64,000 nucleotides of DNA from Polaribacter sp. BAL334. Lineage in GTDB: Bacteria > Bacteroidota > Bacteroidia > Flavobacteriales > Flavobacteriaceae. The DNA lies in assembly GCF_015767435.1 (NCBI RefSeq), contig NZ_JADWOV010000319.1, positions 186,001-250,000 of the forward strand. Direction: 5' to 3'. Position numbers and translations under genes: made by a program. Shown here one piece after another: positions 55,129 through 63,633 of this stretch. Within the stretch, counting starts at the first letter, position 1; each line of letters opens with the position of its first letter. Below the pieces are notes generated by a model. It ran no database searches. It was not told where the DNA came from and worked only from the letters and a program-made list of their open reading frames with translations.

Positions 55129-56655
55129 ATGATAAAAAATATCGAGAATATCGAATTAAAGTACCTGACAATAAATGATTATCAGGAATTGAAACAAGCA
55201 ATGATTGAGGTGTATGCAAACATGCAAAACATCTATTGGGAAGAATCTCAAATTCAATCATTGATTACCAAATTCCCTGAAGGTCAGATTGTTATAAAAA
55301 TAAATGGTCAATTAGCAGGTTGTGCGTTATCTATCATTGTAGATTACAACACCTTTGACGATCATCATACCTACAAAGAAATCACTGGAAATTATTCGTT
55401 CAATACGCACAATAGCCATGGAGATGTTTTGTATGGAATCGATATTTTTATCAAACCAGAATACAGAGGATTGCGTTTGGGAAGACGTTTGTATGATTAC
55501 AGAAAAGAATTGTGCGAACAACTCAATCTTAGAGGCATTGCTTTTGGAGGACGAATTCCGAATTATCATAAATTCGCTTCCGAAATTTCGCCCAAAGAAT
55601 ACATTGAAAAAGTAAAGCGAAAAGAAATTCACGATCCTGTATTGAACTTTCAAATTTCCAATGATTTTCATCCCTCAAAAGTGATGAAAGGCTATTTGCA
55701 AGGTGATAAAGATTCCAATGAATACGCAGTTTTACTGGAATGGGACAACGTGTATTATGTGAAACAAAACACCAAAGCTGCAACCAAAAAAAGAGTGGTG
55801 CGTTTGGGATTGATTCAGTGGCAAATGCGTTTGTACAAAGGTTTGGAAGGATTGATGGAACAAGCAGAATATTTTGTGGATTCCGTTTCTGCATACAGAT
55901 CCGATTTTGCCTTGTTTCCTGAATTTTTCAATGCGCCTTTGATGGCTGATAATAACCATCTTCCAGAATCAGAAGCGATTAGAGAATTGGCAAAATACAC
56001 ACCAGTTATTGTTAAGAAATTTTCGGAATTAGCGATTTCCTATAACATCAATATCATTACTGGAAGCATGCCAGAAGTGAAAGATGGTTTGCTGTATAAT
56101 GTAGGATATTTGTGCAAACGCGATGGAAACATTGAACGCTATGAAAAATTGCACGTAACTCCAGATGAAGCAAAAGTATGGGGAATGCAAGGAGGAACTG
56201 AATTGCGAACTTATGATACTGACTGTGGGAAAATAGGAATTTTGATTTGTTATGACTCTGAATTTCCTGAATTGAGCAGAATTTTGGCAGATGAAGGCAT
56301 GGATATTTTATTCATTCCTTTTTTGACAGATACCCAAAATGGCTATTCAAGAGTGCGTCATTGTGCCCAAGCAAGAGCCATTGAAAACGAATGTTATGTG
56401 GCGATTGCAGGAAGTGTTGGGAATTTACCAAAAGTAAATAACATGGATATTCAGTATGCACAATCCATGGTTTTTACGCCTTGCGATTTTTCATTTCCAG
56501 CCAATGGCATCAAAGCAGAATCAACAACCAATACTGAAATGATTTTAATAGCAGACGTAGATTTAGATTTGCTGAAAGATTTGAATCAATTTGGAAGTGT
56601 ACGAAACTTAAAAGACAGAAGAAAAGACATTTTTGAAGTGCGAAAACTTCGATAA
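55129..56655 (+). CDS. GNAT acetyltransferase / carbon-nitrogen hydrolase fusion
   Basis: 508 residues. Residues about 1-205 are a GNAT domain (IFIKPEYRGLRLGRRLYDYR acetyl-CoA loop). Residues about 220-508 are a nitrilase-superfamily domain with the full Glu-Lys-Cys triad E265 (FPEFF), K340 (YEKLH) and C374 (ICYDSEFPE). The fusion is known in bacteria; substrates are not established. Its place between an agmatinase-like and a DHS-like gene suggests acetylation and amide or carbamoyl hydrolysis of polyamine intermediates. It begins 9 bases after the previous gene. Confidence 0.92.
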   Translation: MIKNIENIELKYLTINDYQELKQAMIEVYANMQNIYWEESQIQSLITKFPEGQIVIKINGQLAGCALSIIVDYNTFDDHHTYKEITGNYSFNTHNSHGDVLYGIDIFIKPEYRGLRLGRRLYDYRKELCEQLNLRGIAFGGRIPNYHKFASEISPKEYIEKVKRKEIHDPVLNFQISNDFHPSKVMKGYLQGDKDSNEYAVLLEWDNVYYVKQNTKAATKKRVVRLGLIQWQMRLYKGLEGLMEQAEYFVDSVSAYRSDFALFPEFFNAPLMADNNHLPESEAIRELAKYTPVIVKKFSELAISYNINIITGSMPEVKDGLLYNVGYLCKRDGNIERYEKLHVTPDEAKVWGMQGGTELRTYDTDCGKIGILICYDSEFPELSRILADEGMDILFIPFLTDTQNGYSRVRHCAQARAIENECYVAIAGSVGNLPKVNNMDIQYAQSMVFTPCDFSFPANGIKAESTTNTEMILIADVDLDLLKDLNQFGSVRNLKDRRKDIFEVRKLR

Positions 56656-56671
56656 AAAACAAGTAAAAAAA

Positions 56672-57640
56672 ATGAATAAACCAATCACCAATTTTATAGA
56701 AAAATACTTTTTACATTTCAATGCAGCAGCTTTAGTAGATGCCGCAAAAGGATATGAAAAGCAGTTGAATGATGGCTCTAAAATGTTAGTTTCATTAGCA
56801 GGAGCCATGAGTACAGCAGAATTAGGGAAAATTTTTGCCGAAATAATTCGTCAAGACAAAGTGCAAATTATTTCGTGTACAGGTGCCAATTTAGAAGAAG
56901 ATGTGATGAATTTAGTTGCACATTCACATTACAAACGCGTACCAAATTACCGTGATTTAACACCACAAGATGAATGGGATTTGCTAGAAAAAGGCTTAAA
57001 CAGAGTTACTGATACCTGTATTCCTGAAGAAGAAGCTTTCAGACGTTTGCAAAAACACATTGTGAAAATTTGGAAAGATGCAGAAGCAAATGGAGAACGT
57101 TATTTTCCGCACGAATTTATGTACAAACTATTGCTTTCCGGAGTTTTAGAGCAATATTATGAAATAGACATCAAAAATTCTTGGATGTATGCAGCTGCTG
57201 AAAAAAACTTACCAATGGTCGTTCCAGGTTGGGAAGATTCAACCATGGGAAATATTTTTGCGTCCTATGTTTTGAAAGGCGAAATCAAAGCAAGTACTAT
57301 GAAATCAGGTATTGAATACATGACATTTTTGGCTGATTGGTATACTCAAAATTCTGAAAACGGCATAGGATTTTTCCAAATAGGAGGAGGAATTGCTGGC
57401 GATTTCCCAATTTGTGTGGTACCAATGTTATACCAAGATATGGAAAGAACAGATACGCCTTTTTGGAGTTATTTCTGTCAGATTTCTGATTCAACCACCA
57501 GTTATGGTTCGTATTCAGGAGCGGTTCCTAACGAAAAAATCACTTGGGGAAAATTAGATATTCATACGCCAAAATTCATCATAGAAAGTGATGCAACCAT
57601 TGTTGCGCCATTGATTTTCGCGTATTTATTAGAGATGTAA
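56672..57640 (+). CDS. Deoxyhypusine synthase-family protein
   Basis: 322 residues. The DHS fold is clear from CTGANLEEDVMNLV, PGWEDSTMGN and the C-terminal SYGSYSGAVPNEKITWGKL. The catalytic Lys of the W-G-K motif is kept (K294), as is E288. The two Asp of human DHS that hold spermidine (D313, D316) are Y278 and Y281, and the K-H-H after the Gly-Gly-Gly is absent. Bacteria have no eIF5A, so the acceptor must differ, perhaps putrescine or another amine. The ATG at 56672 is preferred over an upstream TTG inside the previous gene. Confidence 0.88.
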   Translation: MNKPITNFIEKYFLHFNAAALVDAAKGYEKQLNDGSKMLVSLAGAMSTAELGKIFAEIIRQDKVQIISCTGANLEEDVMNLVAHSHYKRVPNYRDLTPQDEWDLLEKGLNRVTDTCIPEEEAFRRLQKHIVKIWKDAEANGERYFPHEFMYKLLLSGVLEQYYEIDIKNSWMYAAAEKNLPMVVPGWEDSTMGNIFASYVLKGEIKASTMKSGIEYMTFLADWYTQNSENGIGFFQIGGGIAGDFPICVVPMLYQDMERTDTPFWSYFCQISDSTTSYGSYSGAVPNEKITWGKLDIHTPKFIIESDATIVAPLIFAYLLEM

Positions 57641-57718
57641 AAAAAAATGTTTTTTTTTTACTTTAGGTTATTGTATTAAAGAAAAAGATTTTAAATTCGT
57701 ATTTGTAAAAACGAACGT

Positions 57719-58009
57719 ATGAAAAGAGTAATTGTAGATTACGCTAAATTGACAAAAGACATTTTGAATATGCTAATTGAGAAATATCCTGATGGATATG
57801 ATTATAGCGATATTATTTCTTTCAAAAATGCGAAAGGAGAAACCATTAAAGCTGTGGAAGTTCGCACAGAAGACACTATTTATTTGGTGAAAATCAGTTC
57901 TAAATTGGAGCAAACCATGGAAGATTTTGCCGATGATGAAGACTCATTTGATGACAATGAAGACTTTGATGTAAACATTGAAGATGAAGATGCTGCAGAT
58001 GAAGATTAA
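57719..58009 (+). CDS. Small acidic protein, unknown function
   Basis: 96 residues. The first 65 form a compact mixed domain (KGETIKAVEVRTEDTIYLVK); the last 30 are almost entirely Asp/Glu. It has no membrane segment. Acidic tails of this kind suggest binding to basic proteins or metal. A good terminator follows, so it is the end of its transcript. No family was recognised. Confidence 0.78.
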   Translation: MKRVIVDYAKLTKDILNMLIEKYPDGYDYSDIISFKNAKGETIKAVEVRTEDTIYLVKISSKLEQTMEDFADDEDSFDDNEDFDVNIEDEDAADED

Positions 58010-58053
58010 TTCTTTGCCAACATCTTTGCCTTTTTACTTCTTTAAAAATACAA

Positions 58054-58078
58054 AACCTCACAATTTGTGGGGTTTTTT
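58054..58078 (+). terminator. Terminator after the acidic protein gene
   Basis: AACCTCACA pairs with TGTGGGGTT (one G-T pair) around ATT, followed by six T. Confidence 0.85.
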
Positions 58079-58126
58079 ATTTGATTAAGTTTTTAAAACT
58101 TTTATATATTTATAGAAATTTCTAGT

Positions 58127-58309
58127 ATGATCACTAAAACGAAATTAAAAGAGCAAATTGATAGTTTCCCAGAACAATTTTCCATTGATGAATTGATTGA
58201 GAGATTAATCTTGATTGAAAAAATTGAAATTGGAAAAATGCAATTCGAAAATAATCAAATAATAAGTGAGTCCGAACTTGATAAAGAATTGGATACATTG
58301 TTCAAATAA
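58127..58309 (+). CDS. Antitoxin-like small protein without an adjacent toxin
   Basis: 60 residues. The pattern QIDSFPEQFSIDELIERLIL, then SESELDKELDTLFK, is that of Bacteroidota antitoxins paired with ParE/RelE toxins: a helical N-terminal half and a toxin-wrapping tail. The next gene (58347) is not toxin-like. It may be an orphan whose partner was lost, or its partner could be distant. Confidence 0.65.
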   Translation: MITKTKLKEQIDSFPEQFSIDELIERLILIEKIEIGKMQFENNQIISESELDKELDTLFK

Positions 58310-58346
58310 ATTTGCCTCACAATTAGATCAAATAAATATGTAAACA

Positions 58347-58985
58347 ATGAGATTGCTATTTTCTGTCATAATAAATTTACTAATTATGAATACCTCTGAA
58401 TTCAAAGCACAAAATGTTTATGAACAGATAATTTCTGATACATTACTTATAAAACCAGATTATATTACATTAAAAGTAAAATTTATTGAAGATACATATT
58501 ATCGTAAACTTGGTTTAAATGAAATTAATGTTGTCAAAGAAGATGAATTCACAAATTATGTAAACAACAATAAAAATATAATAGTCCTAGAAACTAAGAA
58601 AATAAATATTTCAAATATCCATTTTATTGAAAAACAATTAAAGTTTGATACTTCAAAAGCTTATATTGAGTTTGTTGAAAAATTCCAAGGAAAAATTTTA
58701 TGTTATGGAATTACACCAGTTTTTAATAATGATGAACATACTGAAAAATTAATGTTACAATTAGAAGAATCTTCTCGAAGTTATGTTTTGAAAAAATTCA
58801 AAGATGTAAGATTGATTTCTTTTGAGGAAGTAATTACTAGATATAAAATCAGTAATGAACCCAAAACTTTTCATGAATCATTAAAGGAAAAATTTATTGA
58901 GGATAAACATACTTTAGATGAGAATGGTTTGGTTATTTTTAAGAAAGAATATAAATTTATTTGGGAAATAATAAATAAAAAATGA
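58347..58985 (+). CDS. Secreted protein of unknown function
   Basis: 212 residues. Signal peptide LLFSVIINLLIMNTSEFKAQ with cleavage after FKA likely. The mature part is rich in Lys, Glu and Ile with mixed helix and strand and no Cys except one; it contains CYGITPVFNNDEHTEKL. No family was recognised. It stands alone, rightward, without a clear terminator. Confidence 0.7.
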   Translation: MRLLFSVIINLLIMNTSEFKAQNVYEQIISDTLLIKPDYITLKVKFIEDTYYRKLGLNEINVVKEDEFTNYVNNNKNIIVLETKKINISNIHFIEKQLKFDTSKAYIEFVEKFQGKILCYGITPVFNNDEHTEKLMLQLEESSRSYVLKKFKDVRLISFEEVITRYKISNEPKTFHESLKEKFIEDKHTLDENGLVIFKKEYKFIWEIINKK

Positions 58986-59156
58986 CCTGACTTAGCATTT
59001 TTCTGAAATCAACATTACCAAAAACATTTTTATTTACACAAAACCATCATTCTTCATCTTAGTTTTTATAGTATTAAAATCACCATAAAATAACATTTTC
59101 TTATTGGATTATGGATGCTATTTTTTAGTAATTTCGCACAAAATAACAATCCGTTT

Positions 59157-60557
59157 ATGAAAAATATAAAGAGAGTTTTTGTGCTGTCAATTGCGTTAAT
59201 ATTGGTTGCACTTTTGTACAATTGTGGCAGCACAAACAAAATAGAAGCTCTAAAACCTCTGCCTTCAAACAATGATCCAATTGCTTTTAAAACAACGACT
59301 TCTATCATTAGCATGCCTTTAGAAATCACGTTGAAAGAGATTGAAAATCAACTCAATAAATCTCTAAACGGTTTGATTTACGAAGACAACAATATTGATG
59401 ATGACAAAACCGAAATGAAAATCTGGAAAACGGGCACCATCAAATTAATCGAAAAAGACGGAAAAATTCAGTCAATAATTCCCTTGAAAATTGTCACAAA
59501 ATATAAATATGGCACTGAATTTATGGGCTTGAATGATACCAGAGAAATCAATTTGAGTGGCAAAATAACCTTATTGAGTTCCGTAAAATTGTCCAATTGG
59601 ATGATGAATACCAATTCTAAAATTGAAGATATTCAATGGAATGAGAGTCCATCAATATTAGTTGCAGGCAAAAAAGTGCCAATTACCTATATCATAAATC
59701 CTACGTTATCCATTTTCAAAACTAAATTAGCCAAAAAAATTGACGAAGCCATTTCTCAATCTTGCAACTTTAAACCTTATGTTTTGGATGTGTTAGAAAC
59801 CATAGGCACACCCTTTAAAACCAGTCCTGAATATGAAACTTGGTTCAAATTAATTCCTATAGAAGTGTATGTCACGGATGCTGTTTTGCAAAAAAACAAA
59901 GTTTTGATGGATTTAGGTTTGAAATGCAATATGCAAACAGTTGTTGGGCAAGAACCCTCAAAGGCTATTGACAAAGCTTCTATTTCTTTCAAACCAGTAA
60001 CTAAAATACCAACTCAAACCAATGCATCAATTGCAGCAATTTCCACCTATGAAAACGCATCAAGAGTGATTACTAAAAATTTTCAAGGAAAAGAATTTTC
60101 ATCTGGAAGCCGAAAAATAACCATTCAAAAGGTTGATTTATGGCTCAAAGACGGAAAAATGATTTTTGCGCTCAACATGGCAGGCAGTGTAGATGGCACC
60201 TTATATTTATCTGGAATTCCAAATTACAATACCATCACAAAAGAAATTTATTTTGAACAAATGGATTATGTTCTCAACTCAAAAGGCATATTGACTAAGA
60301 CTGCCAATTGGTTGTTGCAAGGAAATATTTTAAAGAAAATTCAAGAAAATTGTCGCTATTCTGTGGGTGATAATTTAGAAGAGGCAAAGAAAAGCATGTT
60401 GCCTTATTTGAATAATTTTTCGCCCATGAAAGGTGTTTTTGTAAATGGTAGCTTAGACGATTTTTATTTTGAAAAAGTAGAACTTACTGATAAAGCCATC
60501 ATCGCATTTATAAAAGCGAGCGGAAAAATGAGAGTCAATATTGATGGAATGGAGTAG
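59157..60557 (+). CDS. DUF4403 family lipoprotein
   Basis: 466 residues. Lipoprotein signal ending LLYNCGSTN, then a long beta-rich DUF4403 chain: KPLPSNNDPIAFKTTTSI, MPLEITLKEIENQLNKSL and two related halves, the second from about residue 290 (KISFKPVTKIPTQTNAS-like). DUF4403 proteins resemble TULIP/SMP-like lipid-binding folds in predicted structure; no activity is established. Start chosen at the lipoprotein signal. Confidence 0.85.
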   Translation: MKNIKRVFVLSIALILVALLYNCGSTNKIEALKPLPSNNDPIAFKTTTSIISMPLEITLKEIENQLNKSLNGLIYEDNNIDDDKTEMKIWKTGTIKLIEKDGKIQSIIPLKIVTKYKYGTEFMGLNDTREINLSGKITLLSSVKLSNWMMNTNSKIEDIQWNESPSILVAGKKVPITYIINPTLSIFKTKLAKKIDEAISQSCNFKPYVLDVLETIGTPFKTSPEYETWFKLIPIEVYVTDAVLQKNKVLMDLGLKCNMQTVVGQEPSKAIDKASISFKPVTKIPTQTNASIAAISTYENASRVITKNFQGKEFSSGSRKITIQKVDLWLKDGKMIFALNMAGSVDGTLYLSGIPNYNTITKEIYFEQMDYVLNSKGILTKTANWLLQGNILKKIQENCRYSVGDNLEEAKKSMLPYLNNFSPMKGVFVNGSLDDFYFEKVELTDKAIIAFIKASGKMRVNIDGME

Positions 60558-60616
60558 GATGATTTTTTCTTTGTAAAGTTTTCTTTTTAAAAATCATAGA
60601 ATGCAGGTTTTATAAT

Positions 60617-60686
60617 GCTTTGCGATGTCAGGAGAACATCGCAAAGCACATTTTTATAAAATAAGACTTTGCTAAGTAGGTTTGAA
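60617..60686. repeat. REP-like dispersed element, copy 1
   Basis: GCTTTGCGATGT-CAGGAGA-ACATCGCAAAGC (60617-60647) is a perfect 12-bp stem with a 7-base loop. The 39 bases after it also match copy 2 at 63494-63560; 56 of 67 aligned positions agree with no gaps. GCAAAG inside the stem could pair instead with CTTTGC downstream. Confidence 0.88.
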
Positions 60687-60727
60687 AAAAATGAGTACAA
60701 CAATTTCGTTCATCCACAAACCCAATC

Positions 60728-62359
60728 CTACTTCTTATTAAAATTCAAGTTTTTAAATTGCGCTACATCAATCACTTTTTCTTGATCAATATCAAACGAT
60801 ATTTTCACACTATCACCCACAATTGTCAAAGGAATATCTGAACTAATTTGGGTGGAACCAACAAAAATATTGGAATAATCTTTTACCGTAAAATAGTAAA
60901 AACTATTGCCGTTTTTCACATCGCTTTGAATACGCGTGATGACAGATTTTAATTGTTTTTTAGTATCTGAACTTGTCGGATTTATTCTATTTCCTGAGGA
61001 GTTATAGGCACTCTTAAAAGATGTCAATGCTTCTCGCATAGAATTACCAACTCCCACAATTGTGTAATCATTGATGGCAACCATTGCATACATTTTTACC
61101 AAACCTCCATCGTCTTTTAAGGTCATGACATAGGTAGGAATGTTGTTAATATTATACGGAATTGGCAAGGAAGTAGAATATCCTTTTTCTTGCACTTTTC
61201 CTTCTGCAGATTGTTGCGCTGCATATTCAGTAGCACCACTTTGTTTGTAAAAAGTAGTTTCTTTGGTTCTTGTATCCACCAAAACAAAACCAACAGCACT
61301 TTCATCAGAACCCACAGAGGTCAATCCTGTGTACCAATAAGAACGATCGTCTTTTCCGTATACTAAAGTCAATCCTTCTGTAATTTGCAATTTGTCTTTG
61401 TTAGAAAAATTCCAATAACCGTTGATATATTCACCCCAATCATTCAATTGCTCTTCTATAAAATCAACAGGTTGAATTCTATCTACCCATTTTGGAGCAT
61501 TTTCAATACTATATTGTTCAATTTCACCAGTTTGAACATCCACAACAAGCACACCTGTAGCATTTCTTCCTGAAAATCCAATTTGTTTTTCGTAGGTTGA
61601 AATCACCCAAAAAGGTTTCCCTTCTTCGTTAATTTCAAAAGTATAATCGGTCAAACCCATAGAGGCAAAACCATTGAAATAGACATGACGCTCTAAATCG
61701 TCAAAGAAATAGGCGCTTGGTTGATAGCGAATAAAAAAAGGTTTTCCGTTGACAGATTGCACTAATTTCACATCACGTTCATTGGTTGCAGAAACCATGA
61801 CATATCCATTTGTTCCTCCAGAATTATTCAACCATTTGAAAAACCCAGAGTGTAATAATGGCGCCACCCAATACAATTCGTTGTTTACTTGTTGAATCGT
61901 AAATTCTCCTAAAACAATTTGACTTCCCAAAGCAGGTTGCGAACCTATCACTTTTTCACCCAATAAATACGCTAATTTTTTATCAACCACACGAATTTTA
62001 TCCATGGAAATAGGAGCAATTTGGGTAGAAATTTTTTGACCATTGTCAACTTTCCCAATTAACTTTTGATATTTTGAGGTATGAAAAATGGGAGCACTTG
62101 TAAGCAAAGGAAGTACAGTGATATACACCAAAAACAGGACAAAAAGCAATAGGACAAATACATTTGGTTTTGAACTTACTCTGAAATTTTTTCCTGATGC
62201 ATCAGTTGTAACTCCCATAGAAAGAAGGATGTACAACACTAACAGCAGGGCAAGAATTACTCCAATTCCTGTAAAACCATAATTCAGCACAGGTAGATTT
62301 ACATAAAATAGAATTCCTGCTAGTACTGCTAAAAATAAAATTATTTTTAAATGTTTCAT
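60728..62359 (-). CDS. Large membrane-anchored protein with beta-rich domain, unknown function
   Basis: 543 residues. Three hydrophobic segments in about the first 90 residues, then a long soluble part of repeated strands with many aromatic and Asn residues, such as GSQIVLGEFTIQQVNNELYW and GKPFWVISTYEKQIGF. It includes stretches like QIGFSGRNATGVLVVDVQTG that recall PepSY-type domains. No catalytic motif is visible. It lies alone on the minus strand, downstream of REP-like copy 1 and between two accessory-type regions. Confidence 0.75.
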   Translation of the reverse strand: MKHLKIILFLAVLAGILFYVNLPVLNYGFTGIGVILALLLVLYILLSMGVTTDASGKNFRVSSKPNVFVLLLFVLFLVYITVLPLLTSAPIFHTSKYQKLIGKVDNGQKISTQIAPISMDKIRVVDKKLAYLLGEKVIGSQPALGSQIVLGEFTIQQVNNELYWVAPLLHSGFFKWLNNSGGTNGYVMVSATNERDVKLVQSVNGKPFFIRYQPSAYFFDDLERHVYFNGFASMGLTDYTFEINEEGKPFWVISTYEKQIGFSGRNATGVLVVDVQTGEIEQYSIENAPKWVDRIQPVDFIEEQLNDWGEYINGYWNFSNKDKLQITEGLTLVYGKDDRSYWYTGLTSVGSDESAVGFVLVDTRTKETTFYKQSGATEYAAQQSAEGKVQEKGYSTSLPIPYNINNIPTYVMTLKDDGGLVKMYAMVAINDYTIVGVGNSMREALTSFKSAYNSSGNRINPTSSDTKKQLKSVITRIQSDVKNGNSFYYFTVKDYSNIFVGSTQISSDIPLTIVGDSVKISFDIDQEKVIDVAQFKNLNFNKK

Positions 62360-62586
62360 TTTCTTATTGATTTAAGTTCTGATTAATTAGTGTATGATTT
62401 GATAAATATGTTACAACAATTTATTCAAAATACACTGTAAATATAGGCAATTGAGTGTAAATAAAAGTTACATACGTATTGTCTTGTAAAAGGAAGTTTT
62501 AGAAAGTTGCGAGATTTCTAAATGAGGTTTCAAATTCTAACTACTTGGTTTAGTTTTTTTGATTAAGAAACATTAATGAGTGACTT

Positions 62587-62893
62587 TTATTTCGTTTCAG
62601 TTATCTTTTTAAGGTCCTGTCTTGTGTCAAAAACGTTTGCAATTTCAATTCTATTAAAATCAATATTTACCCAATAAACAATTTTATAATTTTTAAAAAC
62701 TAGATACCTGAATTCTTGCGATAAGTGTTTTAAGGTATTTTCAATTTGACCAATTTGAGGTTGTTTTTCAATCCCAATTGTTGATTCGACAATTCCGTTG
62801 ATTAGTTTTTTGGCTAGCCTTTACTGAATAATAACTATAAATATCTTCAAGTTTACTCTCGGCAAGTTCTAACCAATAAACTTCTAAAGCCAT
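62587..62893 (-). pseudogene. Frameshifted ParE/RelE-type toxin
   Basis: From the ATG at 62893, 24 codons read MALEVYWLELAESKLEDIYS, the start of a ParE/RelE toxin, but then run into a stop after another 20 codons that do not fit. One frame over, from about 62822, the expected remainder follows: LAKKLINGIVES, EFRYLVFKNYKIVYWV, ANVFDTRQDLKKI, to a TAA at 62587-62589. A one-base gain or a short loss near 62815-62826 explains it. The start overlaps the antitoxin stop by 10 bases, a normal TA layout. Confidence 0.85.
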
Positions 62894-63126
62894 TTTTGGA
62901 TTTTAGCTTTTAAGTCAGTAGCTTTTATCATTCTTCCATTTTTTGAATCCTCCATTGCTTGATCAATTTCAGCATTGTATTGCTCCATTGTCATAGGCTC
63001 AAAACTATTTTCAATCAATTCAGCTTTTCTTTTACGTAATAATTTTTCAAGGCCACTAACGATATCTTTGTTTTGTAATCTTAAAAACTCTTGTACAAAT
63101 GATATTTTCCTAGCTTCTAAATCCAT
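62884..63126 (-). CDS. Antitoxin of a ParE/RelE-type TA module
   Basis: 80 residues, all helical: DLEARKISFVQEFLRLQNKD, a basic LEKLLRKRKAE, then MTMEQYNAEIDQAMEDSKNG and the tail KATDLKAKIQKWL. This pattern is that of Bacteroidota antitoxins upstream of ParE/RelE toxins. It overlaps the toxin pseudogene by 10 bases. With its toxin broken, it is free to drift or to act as a lone regulator. Confidence 0.82.
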   Translation of the reverse strand: MDLEARKISFVQEFLRLQNKDIVSGLEKLLRKRKAELIENSFEPMTMEQYNAEIDQAMEDSKNGRMIKATDLKAKIQKWL

Positions 63127-63214
63127 TTTCTATGTTTTTTTATCAAAGATACTAAACTGTCAATTTCTGTTTTTAATTTTTATATTTTATTGTATTTCTT
63201 AGCGTGAATGACTG

Positions 63215-63445
63215 CTTCCTTCGACTGCGTAACCACTTCCTTTGAGTCCGTGACTACTTCCTATGAGTTTGTGACTACTTCCTACGACTGCGTGACTGCT
63301 TCCTACGACTGCGTGACTGCTTCCTACGACTTCGTAACCACTTCCTTAGAGTCCGTGACTGCTTCCTACGACTGCGTAACCACTTCCTACGACTGCGTAA
63401 CTACTTCCTACGACTTCGTAACCACTTCCTTTATTACTGTGATTG
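63215..63445 (+). repeat. 21-bp minisatellite, 11 units, GC-rich against its surroundings
   Basis: Eleven head-to-tail 21-bp units with core CTTCCTACGACTGCGTRACY, each exactly 21 bases, plus a degenerate twelfth unit to 63466. Variation is concentrated in bases 7-13 and 16-21, and units alternate between GTAACCA and GTGACTG endings. Because 21 is a multiple of three, an 84-codon frame (63208-63462) with heptads such as TTSYDCV stays open; there is no other sign that it is translated. Confidence 0.95.
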
Positions 63446-63493
63446 CTACCTTGATATTGTAAACTCATTTTTGGGATTAAAAATAATGAATTA

Positions 63494-63560
63494 TTGCGAG
63501 GTCAGGAGACCATCGCAAAGCAAGGTTTTATAAATTAAGACTTTGCGGAGCAGGATTCAA
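63494..63560. repeat. REP-like dispersed element, copy 2
   Basis: Aligns without gaps to 60620-60686 (about 84% identity). Its hairpin is TTGCGA-GGTC-AGGA-GACC-A-TCGCAA, different in base pairs but equally able to fold, and the GCAAAG...CTTTGC alternative pairing is kept. Confidence 0.88.
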
Positions 63561-63633
63561 TTTTCAAATCTTTTTCAACTTCTGATTTCGTGTATGATTA
63601 GTTTGTGTGGTAAAATACTTTTAACTGAATAAA

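Larger units (their letters stand above)
63127..63633. other. 507-bp gene-free accessory region
   Basis: Between the antitoxin start and the partial nuclease stop. It contains the 21-bp minisatellite (63215-63445) and REP-like copy 2 (63494-63560). Nothing else was seen in it. Confidence 0.7.

Noticed and set aside
56672-57640. Loss of the catalytic Lys in the DHS-like protein, since K-H-H is missing
   Set aside because: The catalytic Lys of DHS belongs to the W-G-K motif, which is intact (K294) with correct spacing to the other aligned residues.
63215-63445. CRISPR array
   Set aside because: Units are contiguous with no spacers, and no cas gene is present.
63208-63462. 84-codon frame over the 21-bp minisatellite as a protein gene
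   Set aside because: The frame is open because the unit is a multiple of three; there is no promoter match or conserved part outside the repeats. Kept as a finding only.
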